Assembly (NCBI GenBank): GCA_963849605.1
Contig: CAWKHX010000015.1
Location: 496,001 to 560,000 of the forward strand
DNA length: 64,000 bases
From: DASPHG01 sp963849605
GTDB lineage: Bacteria; Actinomycetota; Thermoleophilia; Solirubrobacterales; Thermoleophilaceae
Reading direction: 5' to 3'
The translations under genes were made by a program, and so were the position numbers. Each line of letters opens with the position of its first letter. Within the stretch, counting starts at the first letter, position 1. Under the pieces are notes generated by a model. It made no database searches, was not told where the DNA came from, and was given only the letters and a program-made list of their open reading frames with translations. Shown here in pieces: positions 12,710-21,691 of the stretch.

Positions 12710-14043
12710 TCAGCAGGTACACGCGCCCGGAGATGGGCGCGGTGTGGTCGGAGCAGCGCAAGCTCGACAACTGGCTCGAGGTCGAGCTCGCGGTCGTGGA
12801 CGCGCTCGCCGAGGCCGGGGCAGTACCGGCCGCCGACGCGCACGCGATCCGCGACCGCGCCGCGTTCACGGTCGAGGCGGTCAAGGAGCGCGAGAAGATC
12901 ACCGACCACGACGTCGCGGCATTCGTGGATGTGGTCGCCGCGTCGGTGGGCGACGAGGGCCGCTGGGTGCACCACGGGCTCACCTCGTCCGACGTGCTCG
13001 ACACCGCGATGGGGCTCCAGCTCAGCCAGGCCGGCGTGATCCTCGTTGCGGGCGCGCAGGCCTATCGCGATGCGCTCGTGCGGCGCGCGCACGAGCACGT
13101 CAACACGATCTGCGTCGGCCGCACGCATGGGATCCAGGCCGAGCCGACGACGTTCGGCGTCAAGCTGGCCGGGTTCGCGTTCGAGGCCGAGCGGAACATG
13201 CGCCGCCTGCGCGGCGCGGCCAAGCAGGCGTCGGTGGGCGCGCTGTCAGGTGCCGTCGGGACCTACGCGGCGAACGGGCCGGAGCTCGAGGAGGCTGTCC
13301 TCGCCCGGCTCGGGTTGGCGCGCGAGGACGTCTCGACTCAGGTGGTCGCGCGCGACCGTCACGCGCAGTTCCTGAACGCGATCGCTCTTGCGGGCGCGGG
13401 CCTCGAGCGGTTCGCCACCGAGGTCCGCCACCTCCAGCGCACGGAGGTGCGCGAGGTGGAGGAGCCGTTCCGCGCCGGTCAGAAGGGCTCGTCCGCGATG
13501 CCGCACAAGCGCAACCCGATCGTGTCCGAGCGCATCTGCGGCATCGCCCGGCTGCTGCGCGGCTATGCGCAGGTCGGGCTCGAGAACGTCGCGCTGTGGC
13601 ACGAGCGCGATATCTCGCACTCCTCGGCGGAGCGGGTCGCGCTTCCCGACGCCTGCATCCTGCTCGACTACGCGCAGCACCTGGCGATCCGGGTCGTGGA
13701 GGGGATGACCGTTCACACCGACCGGATGCGCGAGAATCTCGAAGCCACGAGCGGCGCGCTGTTCTCGCAACGGGCGCTGCTCGCGCTGGTGGAGAGCGGC
13801 CGGTCGCGCGATGACGCCTACCGGATCGTGCAGGAGAACGCGCAGCGCGCGTGGGACACCGGCACGCCGTTCCGCCAGCTGCTCGACGAGGCGCATCCCG
13901 GCCTCGACCTCGACGCGATCTTCGACCCCGCCGCCTTCACCAGGCACGCGGCGGCGATCGTCGGCCGCCTAGACGATCTCGCGGAGCTCCCCGCTCTCGA
14001 CGTCGAAGACGTAGCCGCTGATCCGGCCCCCACTCGCGGGTGA
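12706..14043 (+). CDS. purB: Adenylosuccinate lyase PurB
   Basis: 445 residues of the fumarase/aspartase superfamily, acting twice in purine synthesis (SAICAR to AICAR, adenylosuccinate to AMP). Signatures are ITDHDVAAFVD, the LTSSDVLDTA loop, the catalytic-His region TICVGRTHGIQAEP, and the flexible signature loop SSAMPHKRNPI (from about residue 262). GTG 12706 overlaps the purE stop. The last 75 bp overlap the convergent carbonic anhydrase gene. Confidence 0.97.
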   Translation: MISRYTRPEMGAVWSEQRKLDNWLEVELAVVDALAEAGAVPAADAHAIRDRAAFTVEAVKEREKITDHDVAAFVDVVAASVGDEGRWVHHGLTSSDVLDTAMGLQLSQAGVILVAGAQAYRDALVRRAHEHVNTICVGRTHGIQAEPTTFGVKLAGFAFEAERNMRRLRGAAKQASVGALSGAVGTYAANGPELEEAVLARLGLAREDVSTQVVARDRHAQFLNAIALAGAGLERFATEVRHLQRTEVREVEEPFRAGQKGSSAMPHKRNPIVSERICGIARLLRGYAQVGLENVALWHERDISHSSAERVALPDACILLDYAQHLAIRVVEGMTVHTDRMRENLEATSGALFSQRALLALVESGRSRDDAYRIVQENAQRAWDTGTPFRQLLDEAHPGLDLDAIFDPAAFTRHAAAIVGRLDDLAELPALDVEDVAADPAPTRG

Positions 14044-14307
14044 CTCGCGCAGCTTCGCGACCGCTTCCCTGACGCGGTCCTCCTCGCCCGGGCCGAGGCC
14101 GCAGTCGGTGTGGCCGATCACGACGACGTCCTCGGTGCCCGTCTTGCGGGACGTCTCGAGCGAGCGCAGGACGTCGTCGGTGACGAGGCCGCCGGCGTTG
14201 CGGATCACGTGAGCGTCGCCGAGCTCGGAGTCCAGTAGCGCGAGCGGGTCCACACGGGCGTCCATGCAGGTGACGATTGCGAGCTTCTTGTTCGGTGTGG
14301 GTGGCAT
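13969..14307 (-). CDS. Short beta-class carbonic anhydrase
   Basis: Only 112 residues, but the zinc and active-site residues of beta carbonic anhydrases are present: Cys14-x-Asp16-x-Arg18 (CMDAR) and His66-x2-Cys69 (HTDC), with HVIRNAGG between them. Compared with mycobacterial homologues of about 160 residues it lacks roughly 20-25 N-terminal residues and part of the helix after HTDC, and ends in the conserved GYVFDVESGELREI. An in-frame stop lies ten codons upstream of the ATG, so no longer start exists. It interconverts CO2 and bicarbonate, which feeds PurK/PurE. It is convergent with purB (75-bp overlap) and divergent from the SMP-30 gene. Confidence 0.85.
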   Translation of the reverse strand: MPPTPNKKLAIVTCMDARVDPLALLDSELGDAHVIRNAGGLVTDDVLRSLETSRKTGTEDVVVIGHTDCGLGPGEEDRVREAVAKLRESPASGGRISGYVFDVESGELREIV

Positions 14308-14319
14308 AGAGTCGTCGAT

Positions 14320-15243
14320 GTGAGGGAGGTCACTTCAGGACTTGAGTTCCCGGAGGGACCGGTGGCGATGAACGACGGCAGCGTAATCGTCACCGAGATC
14401 CAGGGTGCGCGGATCACGCGCGTTGGCGCGGACGGCTCTAAGGACGTGGTCGCAGAGTGCGGTGGTGGCCCGAACGGCGCGGCGATCGGGCCCGACGGCA
14501 AGCTCTACGTCGCGAACAACGGCGGCGCGTTCCGGTACCAGGACATGGGCGGGGTGAACTTCCCGCACCAGCCGCCCCCGGAGAGCTGGAACGGCGGCCG
14601 GATCGAGCGGATCGACATCGAGACGGGCGAGGTCGACGTGCTGTACGAGGAGTGCGACGGCCATCAGCTCCGCGGCCCGAACGACCTGGTCTTCGACGCG
14701 CACGGCGGCTTCTGGTTCACGGACCACGGCGTCCGCCTGGAGCGGACGAGCGACCGGACGGGGATCTACTACGCGCAGCCCGACGGCTCGAGCATCCGCG
14801 AGGCGATCTTCCCGATGGACGCGCCCAACGGCGTCGGCCTCTCGCCCGACGGATCGCGCCTGTACGTGGCCGAGACCTACCAGAACACCGTCTGGTGGTG
14901 GAAGGTGACCGCGCCGGGCGAGATCGAGGAAGTGCCGGGCGTCTTCCCACACGGCGGCACGCTGCTCCACTCGCCGGGCGGCCTCCAGGGCTTCGACTCG
15001 CTCGCCGTGGACGGCGAGGGCCACGTGTGCGTCGCGACCCTGGTGAACGGCGGGATCAGCGTGGTCGATGGCGAGAGCGGCGAGCTCGTGGCGTTCGTCC
15101 AGACCGAGGGCGAGATCCTCCCGACCAACATCTGCTTCGGGGGCGAGGACTTGCGCACGGCGTACCTCACCCTGTCCGGGACGGGGCGGCTGGCGTCGGT
15201 CGAGTGGGACTGGGCCGGGCTCGCGCTCGCGCACTCCGCATAG
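14320..15243 (+). CDS. SMP-30/gluconolactonase-like protein
   Basis: A 307-residue six-bladed beta-propeller of the SMP-30/gluconolactonase/LRE family. The metal-site residues fit Glu in LEFPEGP, Asn in RGPNDLVFD and Asp in QGFDSLAVD. Repeats such as DGKLYVANN and DGSRLYVAET mark individual blades. Family members hydrolyse sugar lactones; the substrate here is unknown. It starts with GTG 14320, divergent from the carbonic anhydrase 12 bp away, and ends 50 bp before purC. It interrupts the purine genes and could share their transcript. Confidence 0.85.
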   Translation: MREVTSGLEFPEGPVAMNDGSVIVTEIQGARITRVGADGSKDVVAECGGGPNGAAIGPDGKLYVANNGGAFRYQDMGGVNFPHQPPPESWNGGRIERIDIETGEVDVLYEECDGHQLRGPNDLVFDAHGGFWFTDHGVRLERTSDRTGIYYAQPDGSSIREAIFPMDAPNGVGLSPDGSRLYVAETYQNTVWWWKVTAPGEIEEVPGVFPHGGTLLHSPGGLQGFDSLAVDGEGHVCVATLVNGGISVVDGESGELVAFVQTEGEILPTNICFGGEDLRTAYLTLSGTGRLASVEWDWAGLALAHSA

Positions 15244-15293
15244 CGCGGATTTCGGGCGGCGCTACGACGGCTTCGATTGCTACCTTCGGTCAC

Positions 15294-16184
15294 ATGAGCG
15301 AAGCCGCCACGCTCGACTCCCTCCCGCTGCTCGCGAGCGGCAAGGTCCGCGAGATGTACGACCTCGGCGACCGCCTGCTGATGGTCGCCTCGGACCGCAT
15401 CTCGACTTACGACGTCGTGCATCCCACGCCGATCCCGGGCAAGGGCCAGGTGCTCACCGGGATCTCCGTCTTCTGGTTCGAGCGGACCGGCCACATCTGC
15501 CGCAACCACGTGGTCTCGTACACCGACGTGCCGGACGAGGCAAAGGGCCGGGCGCTGCTCGTGGACCGGCTCGAGATGTTCCCCGTGGAGTGCGTCGCGC
15601 GCGGGTACCTCACCGGGTCCGGCTGGAAGGACTACCTCGCCACGGGCTCGGTCTGCGGGATCGAGCTGCCGGCCGGCCTCGAGGAGTCGCAGCAGCTGCC
15701 CGAGCCGATCTTCACACCCGCCACCAAGGCCGAGGTGGGCGACCACGACGAGAACGTCGACTTCGACCGCGCCGCCGAGATCCTCGGCGACCGGCCGCTG
15801 CTGGAGGAGCTTCGCCGCCTCACGCTCGAGCTCTACTCCTTCGCCGCCGAACACGCGCGCGAGCGCGGGATCATCCTCGCCGACACCAAGTTCGAGTTCG
15901 GCCGCGCCTCCGACGGTGCGATCGTCCTCGGCGACGAGGTGCTGACGCCCGACTCGTCGCGCTTCTGGCCGGCCGACAGCTACGAGGTCGGCCGCGGCCA
16001 GCCCTCGTTCGACAAGCAGTACGTGCGCGACTGGGCGTCCGGCTCCGGCTGGGACAAGACGCCGCCGGCGCCGGCGCTGCCGGACGAGGTGGTCGAGGGC
16101 ACGCGCCAGCGCTACGAGGAGGCGTACGAGCGGATCACGGGCGAGCCCTTCTCGGCGTGGCTGGAAAAGAGCGGCGCCGCTTGA
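15294..16184 (+). CDS. purC: SAICAR synthetase PurC
   Basis: 296 residues. The Lys-rich glycine loop LASGKVREMYDLGD, the DRISTYDVV block, ECVARGYLTGSGWKDY and the signature IILADTKFEFG are diagnostic of phosphoribosylaminoimidazole-succinocarboxamide synthase (CAIR + aspartate + ATP). ATG 15294 is the start. The stop overlaps the TTG start of purS, so purC-purS-purQ-purL-purF form an uninterrupted overlapping chain. Confidence 0.97.
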   Translation: MSEAATLDSLPLLASGKVREMYDLGDRLLMVASDRISTYDVVHPTPIPGKGQVLTGISVFWFERTGHICRNHVVSYTDVPDEAKGRALLVDRLEMFPVECVARGYLTGSGWKDYLATGSVCGIELPAGLEESQQLPEPIFTPATKAEVGDHDENVDFDRAAEILGDRPLLEELRRLTLELYSFAAEHARERGIILADTKFEFGRASDGAIVLGDEVLTPDSSRFWPADSYEVGRGQPSFDKQYVRDWASGSGWDKTPPAPALPDEVVEGTRQRYEEAYERITGEPFSAWLEKSGAA

Positions 16185-16405
16185 GGGCGCGCGTCCTCAT
16201 TCGGCCGAAGGAAGGGATTCTCGATCCACAGGGCCAGACAGTCGAACGGGCATTGCCGGCGCTCGGGTTCGAGGGCGTCAGCGAGGTTCGGATAGGGCGC
16301 CTGGTCGAGCTGGAGGTGCCGGACATCGCCGAGGTCGAGGCGATGTGCGAGAAGCTGCTGGCGAACCCGCTTGTCGAGGACTACGAGGTCGTCGCCGTCG
16401 AGTGA
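16181..16405 (+). CDS. purS: FGAM synthase subunit PurS
   Basis: 74 residues. The short PurS subunit that bridges PurL and PurQ in the three-part formylglycinamidine synthase of Gram-positive bacteria. Conserved features are the RPKEGILDPQG strand, the VERALPALGFEGVSEVRIGR helix-strand and a C-terminal EDYEVV strand. TTG 16181 overlaps the purC stop, and the TGA overlaps the purQ GTG. Confidence 0.95.
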   Translation: MRARVLIRPKEGILDPQGQTVERALPALGFEGVSEVRIGRLVELEVPDIAEVEAMCEKLLANPLVEDYEVVAVE

Positions 16406-17073
16406 CCCGCTTCGGCGTCATCCGGTTTCCCGGATCCTGTGACGAAGTCGATGCGCTTCAGGCCTGTGAGCGCTACGGCGACGCCGAGCTGCTCTGGCAC
16501 CGCGACCGCGGGCTGAGGGGGATCGACGCGGTGATCGTGCCCGGCGGGTTTTCGTACGGCGACTACCTGCGCCCCGGGGCGATCGCCCGCTTCTCGCCGG
16601 TGATGGAGGCCGTTGCCGACTTCGCGCGCGAGGGGGGCCCCGTGCTCGGCATCTGCAACGGCTTCCAGGTCCTCTGCGAGGCGGGGCTCTTGCCCGGCGC
16701 GCTGCTCGGCAACGAGCACCTCCGCTTCCGCTGCCGCCAGGTCGACGTCGTGGTCGAGAACACCGACACCGCCTTCACGCGCGCGTGCGCACGCGAGGAG
16801 CGCCTCTCGATCCCCGGCAAGCACACGACCGGGCGCTACTTCGCACCGCCCGCCATGCTCGAGGAGCTCGAGGCGACCGGCCGCGTGGTGTTCCGATACG
16901 CACCGGGCCAGAACCCGAACGGCTCCCTGAACGACATCGCCGGCGTTGTGAACGAGACCGGGAACGTGGTGGGCCTCATGCCGCATCCCGAGCACGCGGT
17001 CAACCCACTGTGCTCGTCGGGGGACGGCGGCAAGCTCTTCGCCTCCGCGGCGCTGGAGCAGAGCTTCGCGTGA
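16402..17073 (+). CDS. purQ: FGAM synthase glutaminase subunit PurQ
   Basis: 223-residue class I glutamine amidotransferase. The motifs are the oxyanion region VIVPGGFSYGDYLRPGAI, the nucleophile block VLGICNGFQVLCEAG (Cys in GICNG) and the catalytic His-Glu pair in LMPHPEHAV. It supplies ammonia to PurL. GTG 16402 overlaps purS, and the stop overlaps the purL GTG. Confidence 0.97.
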   Translation: MTRFGVIRFPGSCDEVDALQACERYGDAELLWHRDRGLRGIDAVIVPGGFSYGDYLRPGAIARFSPVMEAVADFAREGGPVLGICNGFQVLCEAGLLPGALLGNEHLRFRCRQVDVVVENTDTAFTRACAREERLSIPGKHTTGRYFAPPAMLEELEATGRVVFRYAPGQNPNGSLNDIAGVVNETGNVVGLMPHPEHAVNPLCSSGDGGKLFASAALEQSFA

Positions 17074-19259
17074 GCCAGGTGGCCTCCTCCGCTCCGCATC
17101 GCGAGCTCGGCCTGACCGACGCCGAGTACGAGCTCATCTGCGAGAAGCTCGGCCGCGAGCCGAACCGGCTCGAGCTGGCTGTCTTCTCGCTGATGTGGTC
17201 GGAGCACTGCGGCTACAAGCACTCGCGCAAGCTGCTCAAGCTTCTCCCGACCGAGGGGCCGCACGTCCTGATGGGCCCAGGCGAGAACGCCGGCGCCGTC
17301 GACGTCGGCGACGGGCTCGCGATCGCCTTCAAGGTGGAGTCGCACAACCACCCGAGCGCGGTCGAGCCGTTCCAGGGCGCCGCGACCGGCGTCGGCGGGA
17401 TCCTCCGCGACGTCTTCGCGATAGGCGCGCGCCCGATCGCGATCCTCGACTCGCTCCGGTTCGGCGAGCTCGACACCGCGCGCTCGCGCTACCTGCTGGA
17501 TCACGCCGTCGCGGGCATCGGCCACTACGGCAACTCGATCGGCGTCGCGACGGTCGGGGGCGAGATCTACTTCGAGGGCCCCTACGAGCAGAACTGCCTC
17601 GTGAATGCGATGTGCCTGGGCCTCGCGCCCAAGGACAAGATGATCCGCAGCGCCGCCGCCGGCGTCGGCAACGTGATCGTGCTGATGGGCGCGCTCACCG
17701 GCCGCGACGGGATCGGTGGCGCCTCCGTGCTCGCCAGCGCGGAGCTGGCCGAGGACGAGGACAAGCGCCCGACCGTCCAGATCGGGGACCCGTTCGAGGA
17801 GAAGAAGCTGCTCGAGTCCTCGCTCGAGCTGCTCCGCAGGGAGCTGCTCACGTCGCTCCAGGACCTCGGGGCGGCCGGCCTGACGTCGAGCTCCTCGGAG
17901 ATGGCGTCGAAGGGCGAGGTCGGGATCGACATCGACATCGACAAGGTGCCGCTGCGCGAGGCGGACATGGAGTCGTTCGAGGTGATGATCTCCGAGTCCC
18001 AGGAGCGGATGCTCTGCGTGGTCGAGCCGGACAAGCTCGACGAGGTGCTCCTCGTCTGCAGCAAGTGGGAGGTCCGCGCGACGGCGATCGGCACCGTCAC
18101 CGACACGCGCCGGCTGCGGGTGCTCGCCGGCGGCGAGGTCGTCGGCGACATGCCGGTGGAGGCGCTCGTCGACGACTGCCCGGTGTACGACCTCGACCCG
18201 GTCGAGCCGACCGAGCCCGTCTACCGCGCGCCCGCGGCGAAGCTGGACGGCCGCGAGTCGCCCGCCGACACACTGCTGGCCCTGCTCGCGTCGCCGAACA
18301 TCGCGTCGAAGCGGTGGGCGTTCGAGCAGTACGACTGGATCGTCGGCTCGCGCACGACGCGCCGGCCGGAGGAGGCCGACGCCGCGGTGCTGACGCTCGA
18401 GCCCGACGGCGGGACCGGCGCAATCGCCGTCTCGATCGATGGCAACGGCCGCCGCGTCGCGTCCGATCCATACACGGGCGCCGTCGAGGCCGTGCTCGAG
18501 TGCGCGCGCAACCTCGCGTGCGTCGGGGCCGAGCCGCTCGGCCTCACGAACTGCCTGAACTTCGGCAACCCCGAGAAGCCGCACATCGCGTGGCAGCTGA
18601 CGCGCGCGGTCGAGGGCCTGCGCGACGCGTGCCTCGCGGTCGAGGCGCCGGTCGTGGGCGGGAACGTCTCCCTCTACAACGAGGGCGGCGGCGGGCCGAT
18701 CTACCCGACGCCGGTCGTCGGGATGGTCGGAAAGCTGCCCGATCCGAGCACGGTCCCGTGGAGCGGGTTCCGCGAGGCCGGGCACGCGATCGCGCTGGTG
18801 GGGCCGTTCGCGCCCTCGCTCGCAGGTTCGGAGCTCGAGAAGCTCCAGGGAAAGCACTCGACTGAGCTGCCCGCGATCGACCTCGAGCGTCACGCCGCCG
18901 CGCTCGCGGCTATCCGCGATGCGGTGCGCCTGGGTGTCGTGGCAACCGCACACGACGTCTCCGAGGGCGGGCTCGCGTGCGCCGTCGCCGAATGTGCGAT
19001 CGCGGCCGGCATCGGGGCGCGGGTCGACCTCGGCGAGGACTTCCCGCTGTTCGGCGAGGGGCCGGGCGGCGTGCTGCTCGCGGGGCGGCCCGAGGCCATC
19101 GAGAAGCTCGCAGAATCCCTGCAACCGCACGGTTTCGGGGTGATCGGCGAGACGGGCGGCGACCGGCTCGACATCAAGGCCGGCGTTGCTACGCTCTCCG
19201 TGCCGGTGGCAGCCGCGCAAGAGGCCCACGGCGGGTCACTGCCGAGCCGGTTCGAATGA
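17070..19259 (+). CDS. purL: FGAM synthase synthetase subunit PurL
   Basis: 729 residues of the small (Gram-positive) PurL type. Conserved segments include LMWSEHCGYKHSRK, ESHNHPSAVEPFQGAATGVGG, GHYGNSIGVATVGGE, DLGAAGLTSSSSEM and, in the second half, NCLNFGNPEKP and APVVGGNVSLYNE. It performs the ATP-dependent amidation of FGAR with PurQ and PurS. GTG 17070 overlaps the purQ stop, and the stop overlaps the purF ATG. Confidence 0.97.
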   Translation: MSQVASSAPHRELGLTDAEYELICEKLGREPNRLELAVFSLMWSEHCGYKHSRKLLKLLPTEGPHVLMGPGENAGAVDVGDGLAIAFKVESHNHPSAVEPFQGAATGVGGILRDVFAIGARPIAILDSLRFGELDTARSRYLLDHAVAGIGHYGNSIGVATVGGEIYFEGPYEQNCLVNAMCLGLAPKDKMIRSAAAGVGNVIVLMGALTGRDGIGGASVLASAELAEDEDKRPTVQIGDPFEEKKLLESSLELLRRELLTSLQDLGAAGLTSSSSEMASKGEVGIDIDIDKVPLREADMESFEVMISESQERMLCVVEPDKLDEVLLVCSKWEVRATAIGTVTDTRRLRVLAGGEVVGDMPVEALVDDCPVYDLDPVEPTEPVYRAPAAKLDGRESPADTLLALLASPNIASKRWAFEQYDWIVGSRTTRRPEEADAAVLTLEPDGGTGAIAVSIDGNGRRVASDPYTGAVEAVLECARNLACVGAEPLGLTNCLNFGNPEKPHIAWQLTRAVEGLRDACLAVEAPVVGGNVSLYNEGGGGPIYPTPVVGMVGKLPDPSTVPWSGFREAGHAIALVGPFAPSLAGSELEKLQGKHSTELPAIDLERHAAALAAIRDAVRLGVVATAHDVSEGGLACAVAECAIAAGIGARVDLGEDFPLFGEGPGGVLLAGRPEAIEKLAESLQPHGFGVIGETGGDRLDIKAGVATLSVPVAAAQEAHGGSLPSRFE

Positions 19260-20692
19260 CTCCTCTAGAGCCGATTCCCGATCGCGACGGTCCGCGCGAT
19301 GAGTGCGGCGTTTTCGGGGTGTACGCCCCGGGCTCCGAGGTCGCGCGCTTGGCGTACTTCGCGCTGTACGCGCTTCAGCACCGGGGCCAGGAGTCGGCCG
19401 GCATCGCCACCTGCGAGAACGGCCACATCATGACCCTGCGCGACCTCGGGCTCGTGTCCCAGGTCTTCGACGAGACGAAGCTGCGCGCGCTGACCGGGTC
19501 GATGGCCCTCGGGCACGTGCGCTACTCGACAACCGGCTCTTCCGCCTGGGAGAACGCCCAGCCGGTCTACCGCTCGGACCGCCGCGAGGTAGCGCTCGCC
19601 CACAACGGCAACCTGATCAACGCGCTCGAGCTGCACGAGCAGCTGTCGGGGCGCGGCGTCGCATTCCGCTCCACGTCCGACTCGGAGCTGATCGCGGCGA
19701 TGCTCTCGACCCACGAGGCGGACACGCTCGCCGACGCGCTCGAGGACGTGATGCCGCGGCTCGAGGGCGCTTTCTCGACCGTCGTGATGACGAACGACTC
19801 CGTCGTGGCCTTCCGCGACGGCGCGGGCCTGCGCCCGCTGGCGCTGGGCCAGGTTGGCGACCGCTACTGCGTCGCCTCCGAGAGCTGCGCGTTCGACATC
19901 ATCGGTGCGCGCTTCCTGCGCGACGTCCAGCCCGGCGAGATGGTCTCGCTGTCCGAGCGAGGGATCGAGACGAGGCAGATCATCAAGGGCCAGCGGCGCT
20001 CGTTCTGCGTGTTCGAGCACATCTACTTCGCGCGGCCCGACTCATTGCTCGAGGGCAACCGCACCCAGGTGTCGCGCCGCAAGATGGGCGAGATCCTCTG
20101 GCGCGAGGCGCCCGTCGAAGCGGACGTCGTGATCGCCGTGCCGGACTCGGGCAACCCGGCGGCGGCCGGCTACGCGAAGGCGTCGGGGATCACGCGCGAC
20201 GACGGCCTGATCAAGAACCGCTACGTCGCGCGCACGTTCATCCAGCCGGGCCAGGAGCTCCGCAAGCACGGCCTGCGGATGAAGTTCAACCCGCTGCCCG
20301 AGGTGGTTCGCGGCAAGCGGATCGTCGTCGTGGACGACTCGATCGTGCGCGGCAACACGACGCGCCAGATCGTGTCGATGCTGCGCGATGCCGGCGCGGC
20401 CGAGGTCCACATGCGCATCTCGGCGCCCCCGATCCGCTACCCGTGCCATTACGGCATCGACATGTCCACCTCCGAGGAGATGGTCGCCCACGACCGCTCG
20501 GTCGAGGAGGTCGCGCGCGAGCTGGGCTGCGACTCGCTCGCCTACCTCTCGCTGCGGGGCGTTTACGAGGCGATCCGCTCCACGCGCGCGACGCACTGCG
20601 ACGCCTGCTTCACCGGCGAGTACCCCCTCGAGCGCACGGACGCGGCGAACGGGAAGTTCGCGCTCGAGGAAAAGACTCCGCTCGGGGTATAA
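19256..20692 (+). CDS. purF: Amidophosphoribosyltransferase PurF
   Basis: 478 residues, the first committed step of purine synthesis (PRPP + glutamine to phosphoribosylamine). The Ntn-hydrolase domain has Cys17 after a short propeptide ending DE (DECGVFGVY). The type I phosphoribosyltransferase site is VVVDDSIVRGNTT. Cys residues in FCVFEH, PCHYGID and CDACFTGEYP fit the Bacillus-type enzyme with an Fe-S cluster. ATG 19256 overlaps the purL stop. Confidence 0.97.
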   Translation: MTPLEPIPDRDGPRDECGVFGVYAPGSEVARLAYFALYALQHRGQESAGIATCENGHIMTLRDLGLVSQVFDETKLRALTGSMALGHVRYSTTGSSAWENAQPVYRSDRREVALAHNGNLINALELHEQLSGRGVAFRSTSDSELIAAMLSTHEADTLADALEDVMPRLEGAFSTVVMTNDSVVAFRDGAGLRPLALGQVGDRYCVASESCAFDIIGARFLRDVQPGEMVSLSERGIETRQIIKGQRRSFCVFEHIYFARPDSLLEGNRTQVSRRKMGEILWREAPVEADVVIAVPDSGNPAAAGYAKASGITRDDGLIKNRYVARTFIQPGQELRKHGLRMKFNPLPEVVRGKRIVVVDDSIVRGNTTRQIVSMLRDAGAAEVHMRISAPPIRYPCHYGIDMSTSEEMVAHDRSVEEVARELGCDSLAYLSLRGVYEAIRSTRATHCDACFTGEYPLERTDAANGKFALEEKTPLGV

Positions 20693-20702
20693 CCCTTACG
20701 GC

Positions 20703-21638
20703 GTGAAGCTCGAGGGAATCCACCACATCACCTGCATCACCGGCGACGCGCCGCGCAACGTCGACTTCTACGCGCGCGTGATGGGCCTCCGGATGGTCAA
20801 GAAGACCGTCAACCAGGACCAGCCCACGATCTACCACCTCTTCTACGGTGACGAGAACGGCTCGCCGGGGCACGACCTGACGTTCTTCGAGTTCCCGGGC
20901 GTCGAGCCCGGGAAGGCGGGCGCGGGCATGGTCCACCGCCTGATCCACCGGGTCGGGTCCGACGACACGCTCGACTTCTGGGCCGACCGGCTGGGCGGCG
21001 AGGGCATCGAGACGAGGCGCGAGGGCGGCTCGCTCGTCTTCGCCGACCCGGAGGGCCTCGAGCACGAGCTCGCTGTGTTCGACGTGCCGGACCCGCCGCT
21101 GATCGCGCACGCCGCAGAGGTGCCCGACGAGCACGCGCTCCAGGGCTTCGAGGCGGTGCGCGCATTTACGCGCGATCCCGACGCGAGCCGCGCGCTGCTC
21201 GAGGAGGGGCTCGCGTTCGAGCACCACGACGGCGGGTGGGAGGCGCGCGGCGAGGCGCGCGGGGGCCGGATGATCTACGACAGGAGCGACGCGCCCGGCG
21301 AGTCCGGCGCGGGCACCGTCCACCACGTCGCGTGGTCGGTCGGCATGGACGAGCAGGACGCCTGGCGCGAGCGCGTGATCAAGGCGGGCGCACACCCGAC
21401 GCCGGTCATCGACCGCTTCTGGTTCCGCTCGGTCTACTTCCGCGAGCCGAGCGGCGTGCTGTTCGAGCTTGCCACCCGGGGACCGGGGTTCACGGCCGAC
21501 GAGCCGCTCGAGACCCTCGGGGAGGCGCTCACGCTGCCGCCCGACTACGAGCACATGCGCGAGCAGCTCGAGCAGATCCTGACGCCGCTCCCCGACCCCT
21601 CGCAGTGGCGCCGCGCGAAGACCTCGGACGTTACGTAA
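20703..21638 (+). CDS. VOC-superfamily ring-cleaving dioxygenase-like protein (LinE/PcpA type)
   Basis: 311 residues with two vicinal-oxygen-chelate modules. The N-terminal metal ligand is in KLEGIHHITCITGD, a central ligand lies in GTVHHVAWSV, and Glu is in SGVLFELATRGPGF. This set matches Fe(II) extradiol dioxygenases acting on hydroquinones (LinE/PcpA group), many of which are annotated only as glyoxalase-family proteins. GTG 20703 lies 10 bp after purF, so it may share the purine transcript, but no functional link is evident. Confidence 0.82.
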   Translation: MKLEGIHHITCITGDAPRNVDFYARVMGLRMVKKTVNQDQPTIYHLFYGDENGSPGHDLTFFEFPGVEPGKAGAGMVHRLIHRVGSDDTLDFWADRLGGEGIETRREGGSLVFADPEGLEHELAVFDVPDPPLIAHAAEVPDEHALQGFEAVRAFTRDPDASRALLEEGLAFEHHDGGWEARGEARGGRMIYDRSDAPGESGAGTVHHVAWSVGMDEQDAWRERVIKAGAHPTPVIDRFWFRSVYFREPSGVLFELATRGPGFTADEPLETLGEALTLPPDYEHMREQLEQILTPLPDPSQWRRAKTSDVT

Positions 21639-21691
21639 CAAGGGCGTTTCCACACGGCCGGATCCGCTCCCTCCGGCGATAGCCTGGCCGC

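Noticed and set aside
16836..19229. Long open frame antisense to purL
   Set aside because: Same artefact; Arg/Ala/Asp-rich translation without domains, opposite a clear purL.
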